Notes: generated by a model not told the origin, from the sequence alone. Positions 24,308-37,018 are shown, counted from the first letter of the stretch. The stretch is DNA of 64,000 nucleotides from Rheum nobile (GCA_027886185.1 WOAB01000226.1:930001-994000), one strand, 5' to 3'. Program-made: numbers and translations.

Positions 24308-26220
24308 TCAAGCGTCGAGGGCAACAACATTGCCTTCGACAGGGGCTGGCTCCAGAGAAGGCTGGGGCTCGAGCGGCTCAACATCGCCGGAGTGGGCCTC
24401 ATCCTCACCGACATCTCCGTCCAAAGTCTCCTCTCCGACGCCAGCCAGTTGGAAGAGCTCTAAGCCAGGATTCCCCTTTGGAAACAGGGAATCCATGGTC
24501 TCCTTCTCTGCCTTCATATCCCAAAGCTCGTGCTTGCCTTCTCAAACTCCTCCATCATCTCGACACGCGACTTCAACGCATAAAAGGCGCCTACGTCGCC
24601 TGCGATCCGGCCAGCTTCGATCTGAGCCTGCTTCACCTCCTCCTCGACACCTGATCGGCTCTCGTCAAGTTCTTTTCGGCATACGACTAACTCCTCCTGA
24701 CAACTCTTCAGTTCCCTAGCAAAGCGACGCTCAACCTCTCGACAACGACTCTCCGCCCCTTCTAGCTTGCTCCTTAAAGATGCAAGGGCGGACTCCGACC
24801 TAGCAGCCCTTTCCTCGGCCTTGACAACCATCGTCTTGACACCAGAGTATGCCCCCAAGAGGCACTGAAAGGTCTAAGGAAGAAAATATAACAACAGTAA
24901 AAAAACTCAGTCGACAAAAGGGAAGGAAAAACGAAAAAAGACAAACAAAAACAACTTACCCTCCACGTGGAACACCCCGCCTCACCAATGCAATCCAGGG
25001 GAGAGATGTCGTCGACTTCCGACTTCAGAGTCGGATCCTGGGCATGAAAGAGGTCGGCGATCGATTGACCGCGCCAATCTTGTCGATCCCTTCAGCGGTC
25101 ACCTCTCTCTTCCTAGGAACCTCCTCTGTCTTAACATCACCAGAGGGAACGCCCACTTTCCTCTTGGAGCCAACTCTGACTTGAGGCGCTGGGTCCGTCG
25201 GAACTGACTTGCTCGTTGCGACTTTGGCTGCCGCCTTCCTCTGCTCGATCAAACCCTTTCCAGACACTCCTCTCAAGCGAGCACTTGTTCGACCACCAGG
25301 AGAAGCTGACGCGACAGACAACATGAAAAGATCATAAAGCATGCGACAAGGCAAGAAAGGAACAAAGAAAACTCCAGAGATCGAAAACTTACTCTTGACA
25401 CGAGACGACGAGACGGTCGACATATCGTCCTGAGCGGCAGGGGAAGCCGATAACAGATTGACGTTGACAAACTTTCTTTCTGACGCAGGAACACTAAGGA
25501 CAATCCTTGACAACCCTTCCGACTGAGCATTCACCTCTAGATCTTCTGCCTTAGGAACTACAAAGAAGAAAAGTTAAAGCAAAAAGTTAAGACACACAAA
25601 CAAGCAAAAGAGAAGATAAATACATACTCTCTACTCGCCACTCTGTCAACAAGAACGAGCACTCTCCCCCCTTCTCCAGAGACGAACGCTCGACAAAAAA
25701 GAACTTCGACCCCCATCCGCGGTCATTTACGTCAAGATTAAGCACTAAAGGCTTCCGACCCTGTCGAATGCGCAACTGAACACGGGAAGAACTCTTCGAC
25801 CCAAGGAAATAATTGTACCATAGGGCGTCGAAATCAAAATCAGCCCCAGATTGAACGTTTACAAGATCCAGAACCCTAAGAACCCTCCATGCCTATGGCA
25901 TCACCTGACATGGCGCTAGCACCAAAGTGGCCAGGAAGTCCCTAACAAGGGGAGAAAAAGGAAATATGTGACCAATTCGGAACGGGTATGCATAAAAATA
26001 GACCCAGCCCTCATATCGGGCGTCAGCCCTCTCGTCCGGGTGAGGTAGCCTTGTAACCGTCTCCGGAGGAAAACCCCCAACCTGAAGGATCTGCTCTAGC
26101 TCCGCCTGGGACAAGGTGCTTGTCAGAGCGTCGGACTTCTTCAGAATGAAGAGGGGAGGAGCTTCATCCTTGCGCGAGTCCGAGTGAGTCGCCGACGACT
26201 TCGAAGATTCGCTAGACACC
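24308..26220 (-). pseudogene. Antisense extra gene of E3 (gypsy-type 'Transposase_28' domain, coiled coil)
   Basis: On the minus strand, opposite to gag-pol, a spliced gene starts at about 26220 (MVSSESSKSS). Its first exon holds the plant 'putative gypsy type transposon' domain (YPFRIGHIFPFSPLVRDFLA) followed after an in-frame TAG (about 25893) by AWRVLRVLDL...FFFVERSSLEKG to about 25620. Further exons give a Lys/Arg-rich segment (25025-25534) and a coiled coil rich in Glu and Arg (24514-24858: KAEERAARSESALASLRSKL). An acidic tail ends at 24308. Antisense extra ORFs between integrase and 3' LTR are known in the Tat lineage; their function is unknown. Exon borders other than the first are approximate. 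Confidence 0.7.
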
Positions 26221-26508
26221 ATGTCTAAGACAGAAAGAGGAGGAAATCGAAAAGCTATAGTGGAAGAACGGAAGAAACCTACCAGAGAAACTTGCAACAG
26301 AAGAATAGTGAAGTCGAATCGCTAAAGGTCTGCTCCGAATTTATGGAGGGAGATGATGAACCTACAGAAACGTCGCATCACGCTCCAAACTCCCGCCACG
26401 TAGCCCTGGGCAGCCGCGCCAAAAACGGATGGTGGAGATCATGGCTTAGGAAGTTGCCTTGGATTCCGCCCACTCGCCTTGCCGAAGCCCAAAGCAACTT
26501 GGGGCTAT
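26221..26508 (+). other. E3 3' untranslated region with polypurine-like tract
   Basis: Non-coding sequence upstream of the 3' LTR. The purine-rich ACTTGGGGCTAT directly precedes the LTR start at 26509 and is the likely plus-strand primer site. On the opposite strand this is the promoter side of the antisense gene. Confidence 0.55.
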
Positions 26509-27185
26509 TGTTGGGCCCAACATCTCCCTTGGAAGTCAGATCGGGCGAGATAAGCCCAAGACGAGTCGGAAGAACAGGGGAAAAATGTAGAGGAGTCGTC
26601 GAAGCCTCCCCAGTCGAACGCTGCTCGACAAATCGCGAAGATCTCGTGGAGCATTAATATGCTAGGATGGAGCAACGACCACAGCATTCAAGCACCACAA
26701 TAATGGCAGAAATTAAGTACAGAATCACAACAATCACTCCCGGCATTGAAGACAAGATCTGGCAAGATCACAAGGAAACGGTCAGAAGAAAAGGCACTTA
26801 CCATATTTGGATTCGAAATAGATAAGAGGGGGAGGAGAGCTGGAAAGAGGGGGATATAGCATGCTCTCACGCATAATTAACTCGGAAAATACGCACGCAT
26901 AAGTAGGGGATCTTCACCACTCACCCCGTTGAGAAACACCGCTCTACGCCCACCGATCAAACATCGTTATCTCCGGTCGAATCCAGTCTGACCTACTCCC
27001 CTCTAAGGATAAGTTGTAATCCGACTTAATTCGATTGTCAACACGTTAATAAAACTATCTCGCTACTTCATATTTGCTTTTTATTTATTGATTGTCTACT
27101 TGGTTTGGATTGATTTTTGTTACCCGATCGACTTGTTACCCCGTCTAAGGCGATTTAGGTTGTCCGATCTTTTCGCCCCAAAACA
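26509..27185 (+). repeat. E3 3' LTR
   Basis: 677 bp, TGTTGGGCCC to CCAAAACA, followed by the second ACTAT at 27186-27190. Nearly identical to the 5' LTR, so E3 inserted fairly recently relative to its host LTR. Confidence 0.9.
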
Positions 27186-27190
27186 ACTAT

Positions 27191-28674
27191 CGCCTAGCTG
27201 CACTACTCGCCGAAGGTATATTAATTATGTGCGACTAACGGCACTTATCTTATTTAATTCCAAAACCCACATCACGTTATAAGCTTTTATATCCACATCA
27301 CAGAGTACAAGCCTCGATATCCACATCACGGTTGGTCATGACCAGAAAGTTTGGCATAGGGTCTTGATCACCCTGTTATTTGCCAAGTTATAAAGAAACG
27401 AATGGACCTCGCAAAGTCCAAGCGTTCCTACGAATACTCATGCTAACTAACAGTTCAACACAGTAATAGTTCACATCAAAGCCAACATGGCCAACATCAT
27501 AAACATATATTTATACTAGCGTTGTTCTAGCAGATATACAACCTAGTATAATATCATCTTTTAATCAATTATTAACAAAGTTGTTCCCAATGAACAATAA
27601 ATCAGTAAACCATCTCAAATTAATTAACAACTAAACAATTGATAATTAATTGAAATATGGAATGATGAGCAAGAGCGAACCACCACTTGCCTTAGATTAG
27701 TCGAGCTCGAACAAAGCTTAGAAACGTCGGGTTCCTGGATCTGGGATAGATCTCGGATTAAAAATCCCTAAGAAATGACCCAAGACGAGATCCTAAGTTA
27801 GATTCAATATCCACAAATATGAATCTAAAAGAATACGAAAAGAATCGAAGGAACCGAGCCTCGCTCAAGACCACAACTCCCAAGAACACACACACACGGA
27901 CGGCTCGCCGCGGGTGCAGTGGAGCTCTTACCGCGGGTGCGGTGGGGTCACAGTGGCGACGGCTTCGACAACAAGGTTCAGAAAACTCACCCAACTCGAC
28001 TCGTTTGGGGTTTGATCTTAATACTCCTTGCACCTTCAAATACTACTTGTGAGTACCCTTGTAAACACTCAAAGGGGGTTCGACCACCTTCTCAAACAAA
28101 GCTCAAAAGCTTGGTTTCAATGGAGATTTTCAGAGGAGAAAACAGAGGAGGAAGATGACGCTCCTTCCCTTTCTGATTTCGACCCCTTTTATAGCCAACC
28201 AAGAGCTCCCCCAGCAGGGAACAAGCAGGAGACCAGCAAGGGAGGCTAGGCGAGGCTAGGCCTGACAACCGGCGCCACTTGTAGGGGAAGAGGATAACTC
28301 TGCCGAAGAAAAATATCCCACCGCGGGGTGCGGCAGGGTGCGGTGGCGTCCAGTGACCGCCTCACCTGATTGCTTCAGGATTGGTCCTCGCCGCGGGTGC
28401 GGCCACTTGACCGCGGGGTGCGGTCAAGGCCATTTTTCACCCTCTTGTCCGTTTTAAATCTTGGGTTAAATATCTTAACTCCGGGTTAAATATATTCGTA
28501 CACGAACGACTATTTAACCTTGAACATATGCCAACTGTATTTTATATTACTCAGAAAAATATTACAGAGATCAAACAATTTACAGAATGTCTGAACCTCT
28601 CTAAAATTAATCCGACTTGTAATACAGGAGTTGGAAAAATTCCAAAATATCCTTATAAAATGAGGGATATTACA
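27191..28674 (-). repeat. E2 left (3') LTR, inner part
   Basis: Matches 35378-35721 plus 51410-52557 of the right LTR. On the minus strand a TATA-like TATAAAAG lies at 28187-28194. GC-rich CCGCGGGTGCGG units occur at about 27905-27955 and 28316-28435. It ends GGGATATTACA at 28674. Confidence 0.85.
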
Positions 28675-28692
28675 TTACCTCCCCCTTAAAAG
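28675..28692 (-). other. E2 polypurine tract
   Basis: On the minus strand CTTTTAAGGGGGAGGTAA lies directly before the 3' LTR (TGTAATATCCC). It matches the corresponding AAAATAAGGGGGTAGTAA of E6. Confidence 0.75.
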
Positions 28693-28719
28693 AAGTTTCG
28701 ACCCCGAAACTTGGCTATT

Positions 28720-31700
28720 CTAGGCCGAAAACAACTCGGGAAAGTGTCTAAGCATATCCTTTTCAGTTTCCCAAGTCTCCCAAGTAACCTCTTCGGTTCC
28801 TGACTTGGACCACAAAATTCGTACCAACGGTACCACCCTGCTGCGTAGCTGCTTCTCATGACGCTCGAGAATACGCACATGTATCTCCTCGTAGGTGCCA
28901 TTTGCCTGGATCTCGATGTCTTCATAACTCAGCACATGAGATTCATCTGGCACATATTTCCTCAACAAGGATACGTGGAACACGTTGTGCACTGGATGTG
29001 CCGATGGCGGCAATGCCAAACGGTACGCTAGAGATCCCACCCTATCAAGGATCTCGAATGGTCCCACGTAGCGAGGGTTAAGCTTCCCACGCTTACCAAA
29101 TCTGAACACACCTTTGGATGGTGACACCTTGACAAACACCTTGTCACCAACCTCAAACTCAACATTCCTACGCTTCGGATCAGCGTAAGACTTTTGTCGA
29201 CTCTGAGTTGTCAACATTCTTTGTCTTATCAAAGCAATGTCCGAGGCAGTCCTTTCGACTAGCTCTGGTCCGAGCATAATCTTGTCGGCGTTCTCATCCC
29301 AACAAATCGGAGATCTGCACTTTCGACCATACAAAGCCTCGAATGGAGCCATCTTGATAGTAGCATGCCAGCTATTGTTATATGTGAACTCAATCAGACT
29401 CGGATTGTCCTCCCAGCTAGTCGGACGATCGAGTGCACAAGCTCTTAGCAAATCTTCCAAGGTCTGAATGGTCCTTTCAGACTGTCCATCCGTTTGAGGA
29501 TGAAACACAGTACTGAACCTTAGCTCGGTTCCCATGGCCTTGTGCAATTCCTTCCAGAATCTTGACATGAATCGGCCATCGCGATCCGATACAATGGTTT
29601 TTGGAGTACCATGCAAACGGATAACCTCGTGTAAAAACACTTCTGACAGCTTCTGGGTTCCCTACGTTGTCTTGATAGCCATGAAGTGAGCACTCTTCGT
29701 GAGCCTGTCAACGATAACCCATATAGCATCCTTCTGACTTCGAGCTTTAGGCAGCCTTGTGACGAAATCTATTGCAATGTCTTCCCACTTCCATTCTGGA
29801 ACTGGAAGAGGTAGCAATTCTCCACCGGGTCTTCAGTGTTCTATCTTGACCTTCTGACAAGTCAAGCATTTCGCCACAAACTCTGCCACATCCTACTTCA
29901 TATTGGGCCATCAGAACTTCATTCTAAGGTCCTTGTACATCTTGCTAGAGCCTGGATGTACAGAATAGGCTGACGAATGGGCTTCCCTCATCACCAATTG
30001 GCGAAGACCCTCAACACCAGGCACACAAATCCGGTCCTGAAACCAGAGTGATCCATCTTCCTGAATCATGAAATCGGGAGCTTTCCCGTCCATTACTTCG
30101 CTACATAGCTTCACCAAAATTACATCATCGACCTGTTTCTCCTTGATCTGATCAAGAAGTGTAGCTTGAATCTCAAGCATACTCAGGTATCCACGACGTT
30201 GATCGTATAAGACTTCGATCTCGCACAATTCTTGGTTCAGCTTGGTCTGAGGAACAAGCAAAGCCACTACAGTCTCGTGCGGCGTCTTCCGGCTTAATGC
30301 ATCAGCTACTACATTAGCCTTGCCCGGATGATACAGCAATTCGAGGTCGTAGTCTTTGAGTAGCTCCAACCAGCGACGTTGTCTCATATTCAGCTCCTTC
30401 TGAGTAAATATATACTTGAGACTCTTATGATCAGTGAAGACTTGACACCTCACACCATAGAGATAGTGCATCCAAATCTTTAGCACAAACACTACTGCTG
30501 CTAACTCCAGATCATGCGTCGGATAGTTTTCTTCATAGGTTTTTAGATGTCTTGATGCGTAAGCAATAACCTTGCCTCTTTGCATCAACACATCCCAACC
30601 CATTTTTCGAAGCATCACTATAGACCGTATAATCATTAGTTCCTTCTGGCAACATCAATACTGGTGCGGAGGTCAGACATTGCTTCAGCTTTTGAAAACT
30701 GACCTCACACTTGTTATTCCAAACAAACGTCTTGTGGGCCTTGCGGAGCAGACCGGTCATAGGTAGAGCGATCTTAGAAAATCCCTCTACAAACCGTCTG
30801 TAGTAACCCGTAAGTCCTAGAAAACTATGCACCTCCTTCACGTTCTGAGGCCGCTTCTAATTGGCTACTGCTTCAATCTTCTGGGGATCAACTATCACCC
30901 CATTCTCATTGATCACATGGCCTAAGAAAGCCACTTCCTTGATCCAAAAATCGCACTTAGACAATTTCGCATATAGTTGATTTTGTCTAAGGACTGATAA
31001 AATAATCCGAAGATGTTCCTCATGGGCTTCCACGCTCAGAGAGTAGATCAAAATGTCATCGATGAAGACCACCACGAACTTATCCAAGTACTGGTGAAAA
31101 CATCGGTTCATCAGATCCATGAAAACCGCTGGAGCATTGGTAAGTCCAAATGGCATGACTACGAACTCGTAGTGACCATATCTCGTCCGAAATGCAGTCC
31201 TCGGAATATCTTCCTCACGAATCCTGAGCTGGTGATAACCAGATCTCAGATCGATCTTGGAAAAGACTTTTGCTCCTTGTAGTTGATCTAACAGATCATC
31301 AATCCTTGGCAAAGGATATTTGTTCTTGATCGTGACTTTATTCAACTCACGATAGTCGATGCAAAGTCGAAACGATACATCCTTCTTCTTGACAAATAAC
31401 ACCGGAGCGCCCCAAGGTGATGCGCTTGGCCTTACATAACCTTTGTCGAGAAGATCCTCAAGTTGCTTCTTCAACTCTTTCATCTCTGCAGGAGCCATCC
31501 GGTACGGTGCTTTAGAAATCGGCGCGGTACCAGGCTCGAGATCGATAGAAAATTCCACGTCACGCTTCGGGGGTAATCCAGGAATCTCTTTCGAAAAAAC
31601 ATCAGGAAATTCATTAATCACGGGAATATCAAGAATTGTTGGTTCATCTTTCATGGGCGTTTCCAGGTAACAAAGGTACCCGACACAACCTTGTCGAAGT

Positions 31701-32213
31701 AGCTTAAACGCAACCATCGCATTGATAAGCCTGCCGTTATCCGCGTCATTCCGACCCTTGAATTTGCACACACTGGTCCCCAGATGACACCGTTACAGTT
31801 CTTGAACTAAAGTCGATCACCGCCCCATGGCGCGTCAGCCAATCCATATCGAGAATAATGTCGTATGGAGCCATAGCAATACAGATCAAATCTGCCTCAA
31901 ACTTCTTACCTTGAATGGTAACCGGAAATTCTGACAAACGCTTGGCACCCACTAAATGGTCACCATTAGGAAGATTCACAATGAAAGGTTCACAAACCTC
32001 GTTGCAGACTAATCCTAACTTACTAACACAATTATCTGAAATAAAGGAATGGGTAGCACCCGAATCAAACAGTATGCACACAAAAGTAGAATGAAGGTAT
32101 AGAGTACCTTGAGCAACTGGAGCGTTAGGTCCATCAGCCTCACGCATCTCGTACAGGCGTTGACCCTGACCTCCCGAAGTAGCTGGGGCTTTGCCTTTGT
32201 TCTGTGCAGTCGT
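28720..32213 (-). pseudogene. E2 pol: protease, RT, RNase H, integrase, chromodomain-like tail
   Basis: Read on the minus strand. Protease has LFDSGATHSFI (about 32075). RT (31771-30857) has VIDYREL-type blocks, VMPFGLTNAP and the catalytic FIDDILIYS (about 31050). RNase H (about 30841-30290) has YSDASKNGLGC, FTDHKSLKYI and HPGKANVVADALSRK. Integrase has HSSAYSVHPG, CLTCQK, DFVTRLP, VSDRDGRF and TDGQSE. The tail ILERHEKQLRSRVVPLVRI...EEVTWE resembles a chromodomain, which tethers integration to marked chromatin. Frameshifts near 31765 and 30600 and TAG stops (30857, about 29910, 29890, 29836, 29660), several plausibly from TGG, break it. Confidence 0.85.
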
Positions 32214-33452
32214 CTACATCGAAGGACTAGGAGTCTCCGTCGGTTTGAACCTAGGTCGGTTGTTCTGGTTAACAGACCCTTGCTGTGACTCCGTTCCCTT
32301 CTGCTTTCCCTGTCGACAGAACCTCTGTATATGCCCTTCCTTCCCACAACCAAAACACGTCTTCTTTTCCTTCGGACACACAAAGTTTTTGTGCCCAGCT
32401 GTACCACAATTGTGACATTGGATCAGACTCTTGCCCTGACCTGATTGTTGTGTTAACCCTCCTTGAGTCATCTCTGTCCTCGCTTTGCCAGACTTGTCGA
32501 AGTTGGACGGTGGCGCAGGACGTTTAAATCCACTTGCCTGAGATTGATTTTGCATCGACCTCTGGCGATTCCGTCTCTTGGTTGACTCTTCCAGAGTCAC
32601 CTCCAACTTATACGCTGTATCCACGTATTGCTCCAAGGTAGAGCATCTGTGACGCAACATCATCGGTTTAATGGTTGGGCTCATCCACTCATGGAAATGC
32701 CAAATCTTCTGTTCCTCGCTGTACACAACAGACCCAACGTATTGTAATAAATGATTGAACTTGGCCGCTAGCTCGGTCACTTTCAATCCGTCATTCTTGG
32801 AATAAAGGAATTCCTTGTGTTTCTCATCCCGCATGGCTTGGGAAAAGAAACGATCATTCATCTTTGTTTTGAACATCCCCCAGTTCAAATCAGCCCGATC
32901 AGCTAGTCTAGTGTTCTCCCACCATTCGCTAGCATCTCCCTTCAACTGAAGAGAAGCTATATGTACCTTCTCAGCCTCGGTGCATTCGATATTGCGGAAC
33001 AACCGCTCCATATGGGAAAACCAATGAGCCACCCTGACCGACTCTCCTTTTCCGTCATAACTGTCCGGCCTCATAGAGTTAATGGTCTTCAATGCTCGAC
33101 CATAATTATCCCTATTCCTGGCCGTCTCATCACGGTGTACATGAACATTAGGTTCCACGAACCTAGGAATTTCTGGCGGAATTGGCACACCTTGTGCCTG
33201 AGGTGCAACAGGTTGCATAACATCGGTGAACGCTTGAATAAATATTCCCCGAATAGCTACAACTGTCGCTGCATCAAACACCATCGGAGCGTTGGCCTGA
33301 GCTTGGCCATTGCCCCCAAGGTTATTATGGGAAATTGATTCGTTTTCCTCCACAGGGTCTGGAACATTCCTTATAATTGGTCTGGGGTCATTGATTGGCC
33401 CAACACTAGTACGGATAGTGTTCCTTGTATTCACCATCTGTTTACCGATCAA
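32214..33452 (-). CDS. E2 Gag with two zinc knuckles
   Basis: A 412-codon frame on the minus strand. The Gag core includes AHWFSHMERLFRNIEC and LKGDASEWWE, followed by a basic region and two CCHC knuckles, CHNCGTAGHKNFVC and CFGCGKEGHIQRFC (about 32395 and 32330). The stop at 32214-32216 is TAG where the related E6 has CAG, so the original frame probably ran on into protease. Gag would form the particle that packages element RNA. Confidence 0.87.
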   Translation of the reverse strand: MIGKQMVNTRNTIRTSVGPINDPRPIIRNVPDPVEENESISHNNLGGNGQAQANAPMVFDAATVVAIRGIFIQAFTDVMQPVAPQAQGVPIPPEIPRFVEPNVHVHRDETARNRDNYGRALKTINSMRPDSYDGKGESVRVAHWFSHMERLFRNIECTEAEKVHIASLQLKGDASEWWENTRLADRADLNWGMFKTKMNDRFFSQAMRDEKHKEFLYSKNDGLKVTELAAKFNHLLQYVGSVVYSEEQKIWHFHEWMSPTIKPMMLRHRCSTLEQYVDTAYKLEVTLEESTKRRNRQRSMQNQSQASGFKRPAPPSNFDKSGKARTEMTQGGLTQQSGQGKSLIQCHNCGTAGHKNFVCPKEKKTCFGCGKEGHIQRFCRQGKQKGTESQQGSVNQNNRPRFKPTETPSPSM

Positions 33453-33697
33453 ATTCCAAGTAATTTATACATTAATATCATTCCATCATACTTAATGTAA
33501 TAAAGTCGACTCAGAGTAGATCAACTGGTTACTTATATAGATGAACTTTCAACTGAGCTACTGATTTTACAAAAGGAATCTCCCGAGCTTTCGAACAAAA
33601 TTGCTCATAGATTATTTTTTTTGTACTTCACCGAATATACATCAAAATATACGCAAAAGAAACTACTATAGTCAACGTTGGCCCATATCAAGGCGCC

Positions 33698-34476
33698 CTA
33701 AACACGTTTCCTGTATGGCAAACTCCTCACACAAGGCTTCTTTGAGCGGGGTTCATCATCTGAATCTGGTGACGGACTCCTGACCCTACTCGGCCCTAGA
33801 ACACATGGTTCATCCCTTGGTTCTGGTGTTCTTGGCCTTGCCCTCCTTTGAGCATGATCCGTCATTTCGTCCATCAGCCGCTGCTCTTCAAAAGAGATCT
33901 CTTGGCTTTGACGAAGTATCCTGCGCAATTCAGGGCTCAACCTTCGCCTTCTCCGAATAAGATTAGGCTTAGAGTTCTCAGATAATTCCCGTGGTCCGTT
34001 TTCTCTAATGCCGTACTCGACATAGAGTGCTTCCCAGTCAGCGTCAGTCATTGGCGCAGATACTGGTTCGGGTGGCGGACTTGGGTAGAGGAATTGCATC
34101 CCCGTGTCCTCATGGTCCACCAATGACTATCGGGCTCTTGCCCCTGTTCTTCTTGGTTCTCTTCAGGATCTTCCTCTGGATCCTCTTTCGGATCTTCCTC
34201 TAGATCCTCTTCGGATACCGACTCAATCTCGAGGTCGTCGTTGTAATATCCTTGAGCGTACCTTGACAGCTCAACAGGTTCCACTACTGGAGTCACAAAA
34301 TCATTGGATCTAAGTACCACTGACTCAGGAAGTACATGCTTTACTTCCTCGGGTGGGTTGCTAGGTCCTCCGATCTCAAAGCATCTCGGGGGAGTAGGGA
34401 AATTTAGCCTTGCCGGAGATAGCGGAGCCATCTCGGCATCTTCCAAATCTCTCATAAGGGAAATGCATGCACCCAT
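33698..34476 (-). pseudogene. E2 extra ORF between 5' LTR and gag (function unknown)
   Basis: Two overlapping minus-strand frames (34476-34048 and 34123-33698) read as one protein of about 250 residues if a single frameshift near 34110 is allowed. The first part begins MGACISLMRDLEDAEMAP, then has Asp/Glu-Pro repeats (EEDPEEDPEE). The second part has DADWEALYVEYG followed by an Arg-rich region (RRRRRLSPELRR). No known domain is recognised. The non-coding gap 33453-33697 separates it from gag. Position and strand suggest an accessory gene of the element. Confidence 0.55.
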
Positions 34477-34696
34477 AACCTACGGGGTAACAAGACGAGA
34501 ATTAGTCTTTCTAGACATGGGAGTGAACTTCCATATCAGACTTCAAGAAAAGGCACGACTATGAACGGTTAAAATTTTTATTCGAAAATTCAGAGCCTTC
34601 TAAAACCTTTCTCAGTTTCAACGAGTGATCGGTTTATAAAAGTTTTGTTCCTGTAAAACATTTTAAACCCGACCCGTAAGAAAGAAAAAAAAATCG

Positions 34697-34708
34697 GCTC
34701 TGATACCA
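34697..34708 (-). other. E2 primer-binding site (initiator-Met tRNA)
   Basis: On the minus strand TGGTATCAGAGC lies four bases inside the 5' LTR end. This is the standard plant initiator-Met tRNA complement and is identical to the site in E6. Confidence 0.88.
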
Positions 34709-34712
34709 AGTT

Positions 34713-35721
34713 TGTAACACCCCTAAATAACCTCTTGAAAGTATTACCGCCAGTGACCTCAGACGTACTGTCCGATGTCACCCAAGGCTTTTCCAGTTAA
34801 TATAAATCATTAAACCACAGTTACGATACAACATATCATAACTTCCATTAAAACCAAGTCTCGGAATTACAGCATAATTCCAAATACATTATCAGAATTA
34901 TTACAGCGGACGTCTTAAATACAAAACATAGTTAACACAGCGGAAGTCTTAAAATAACAACAAAAACATCGTTCGCCTTTATAGTCGTTCTAGCCTTCTC
35001 GGATCCGCAATTTATCTGATGTGCCGAATCGAACGGATGACACCAGCCAACCATGCAGAGAACAATTGCGGTTGGTTAGTCTAATGAAAGACCAAGCAAG
35101 GGGTACAAAGCAGAGTGGTTCGAGTAGTCGTATTAGGTTAGACTCATCGTCTATCGAATAACAACCGATCATGATAGTCAACCACCATACTTCTACTGAA
35201 TTATATGAAAAGACATGATCAAGAGAAGATTCTGGAAGACCAAGTCTTCCAGCAATCAATCCCAAAAGAAGACTCCAACGAATTGAGTCTTATCGAAAAT
35301 ATGACAAATGTTGGGGAACTTAATTAATCACAGAATCACAGTATTGTATACGAGCGATTTAAAAGTTAAGACGAGTTTTCCTAGCTGCACTACTCGCCGA
35401 AGGTATATTAATTATGTGCGACTAACGGCACTTATCTTATTTAATTCAAAAACCCACATCACGTTATAAGCTTTTATATCCACATCGCAGAGTCCAAGCC
35501 TCGATATCCACATCACGGTTGGTCATGACCAGAAAGTTTGGCATAGGATCTTGATCGCCCTGTTATTTGCCAAGTTATAAAGAAACGAATGGACCTCACA
35601 AAGTCCAAGCGTTCCTACGTGCTAACTAACAGTTCAACACAGTAATAGTCCACATCAAAGCCAACATGGCCAACATCATAAACATATATTTATACTAGCG
35701 TTGTTCTAGCAGATATACAAC
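34713..35721 (-). repeat. E2 right (5') LTR, first part (continues at 51410-52557)
   Basis: Plus-strand TGTAACACCCCTAAATAACC matches the left LTR outer edge. E5 is inserted after ACAAC (35717-35721); the LTR resumes at 51410 and ends at 52557. The GC-rich units recur at about 51777-51835 and 52193-52310. Confidence 0.87.
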
Positions 35722-37018
35722 TGACAAGGCCGGAAACCGGTGTTGTTTTCCTGTCAAAATAATCCTAATTCACCCACTAAAGAGTATAGCAAGTAAGTCA
35801 GGGTCGATCCCACAGGGAATCGGTTATCTGTATGCAATAACGTGTGACTAACAAGTAACAGGGGGTTGTTTTGTTGGAATAATCGCAATGTAACCAAAGA
35901 TTCAATTGTGACAAGTGACAAAATATAATGAGAGAAGGTATTCCACCAGACAAATATCCACACCACAATGCAATCGGTTGATCACTGAAAACTATCTTTC
36001 CAAGTTCTTTTACTATCTTATTATTGTTCCCACCCTAATCGTGAATACTATCGATTCTCACAGTTGTCGATAGACTTATTACTATGCCAATGATAAAGCA
36101 CAACTGATTCTCACAGTTGTCAGCGTACTCTAGCACCAACACAGCAATAGCAATGCACACAAGGATATAGGATACATGCAAGTAGAAAGACGTACAAGTA
36201 CTCACTCCCCTACTTAACATGCAATTGATTCTCACACACAATTGTACGCTCGGAACCCCTATACGCACAATTGTGTTTGCCACTAGATATGCACTCAGAA
36301 CCCCTACATGCAATCCTAGCAATATGATAGATGCCAAAAAACCTAGTTAGCTACGCTAGAAGAATCAACATAAATCAATAGACAGTTCAATCAAGAGAAT
36401 CAATCCAATTTAATAAGATATAAAACAAGGAATAGAAATCTCACAACCAATTCATTGTAGTGCTTCAATCGTCTAACGAAACAAAAGTGTTTAGCTATCC
36501 ATTGTTTAAGAACCTAGAAAATTGTATTGTAAAAAGGGAGAGGGACTCTCTCTACGAACTATTAACAAGACCTTAAATAAATTTTCAGAAAGTTAACCTA
36601 GCAAACAAAATAAGGAAGTAAAATATACTAAAATAGGAATAATAAAACACGTCAGCCGCGCGGTCTTCACTCCCATCGCGGGGCGGTGATGGTTCCACCG
36701 CGAGGCTCTTCTCTGAGGATCTTTGTCGGGTCACGGTGACAGTGGCGCGGGGCGGCGACAATGGCGCAGGGCGGCACTGTCCAGCTTCTTCATCCTTCAT
36801 CTGCTCCCAAGTACTACCAAGTGAGGTAATTTTCTCCTTTAGTTCTGAGCAGACTTCTCCATCAATCCTCTATCTTCTTAACTAAGCTGTAAAAACCTTC
36901 ATATCTGTACTTCTTCAACTCTTCTCCTAGATTACAGACTTAGCCTCTTCTTATACCAAAACTCCATCTAAAATGTGTCAATAGTCGCTAGTTAAGGTGC
37001 ACTAAATTGCATCTATCA
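35722..37018 (-). repeat. E5 3' LTR (left)
   Basis: 1297 bp, plus-strand TGACAAGGCCGG...GCATCTATCA. Contains repeated TGATTCTCACA(G/C)(A/T) words (about 36050-36245) and the GC-rich word GCGGGGCGGTGA at about 36650-36780. Confidence 0.92.

Larger units (their letters stand above)
14448..27185 (+). mobile_element. E3: Tat/Retand-type Gypsy retrotransposon with antisense extra gene
   Basis: Flanked by ACTAT (14443-14447 and 27186-27190). LTRs are 14448-15129 (682 bp) and 26509-27185 (677 bp), both TGTTGGGCCC...CCAAAACA. Un-nested length is about 10.0 kb. Order: gag, protease, RT-RNase H, a second archaeal-type RNase H, integrase, a tandem-repeat region, an antisense multi-exon ORF, and 3' LTR. 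The second RNase H and the antisense ORF after integrase are known marks of the Tat lineage. RT is interrupted by solo LTR E4, and several stops and frameshifts are present. Confidence 0.88.

Noticed and set aside
13756..28674. A separate small element starting TGTAATACCCCC at 13756
   Set aside because: The sequence is the outer end of the reversed E2 LTR; its continuation is found at 27191 after E3 and the partner LTR at 34713.
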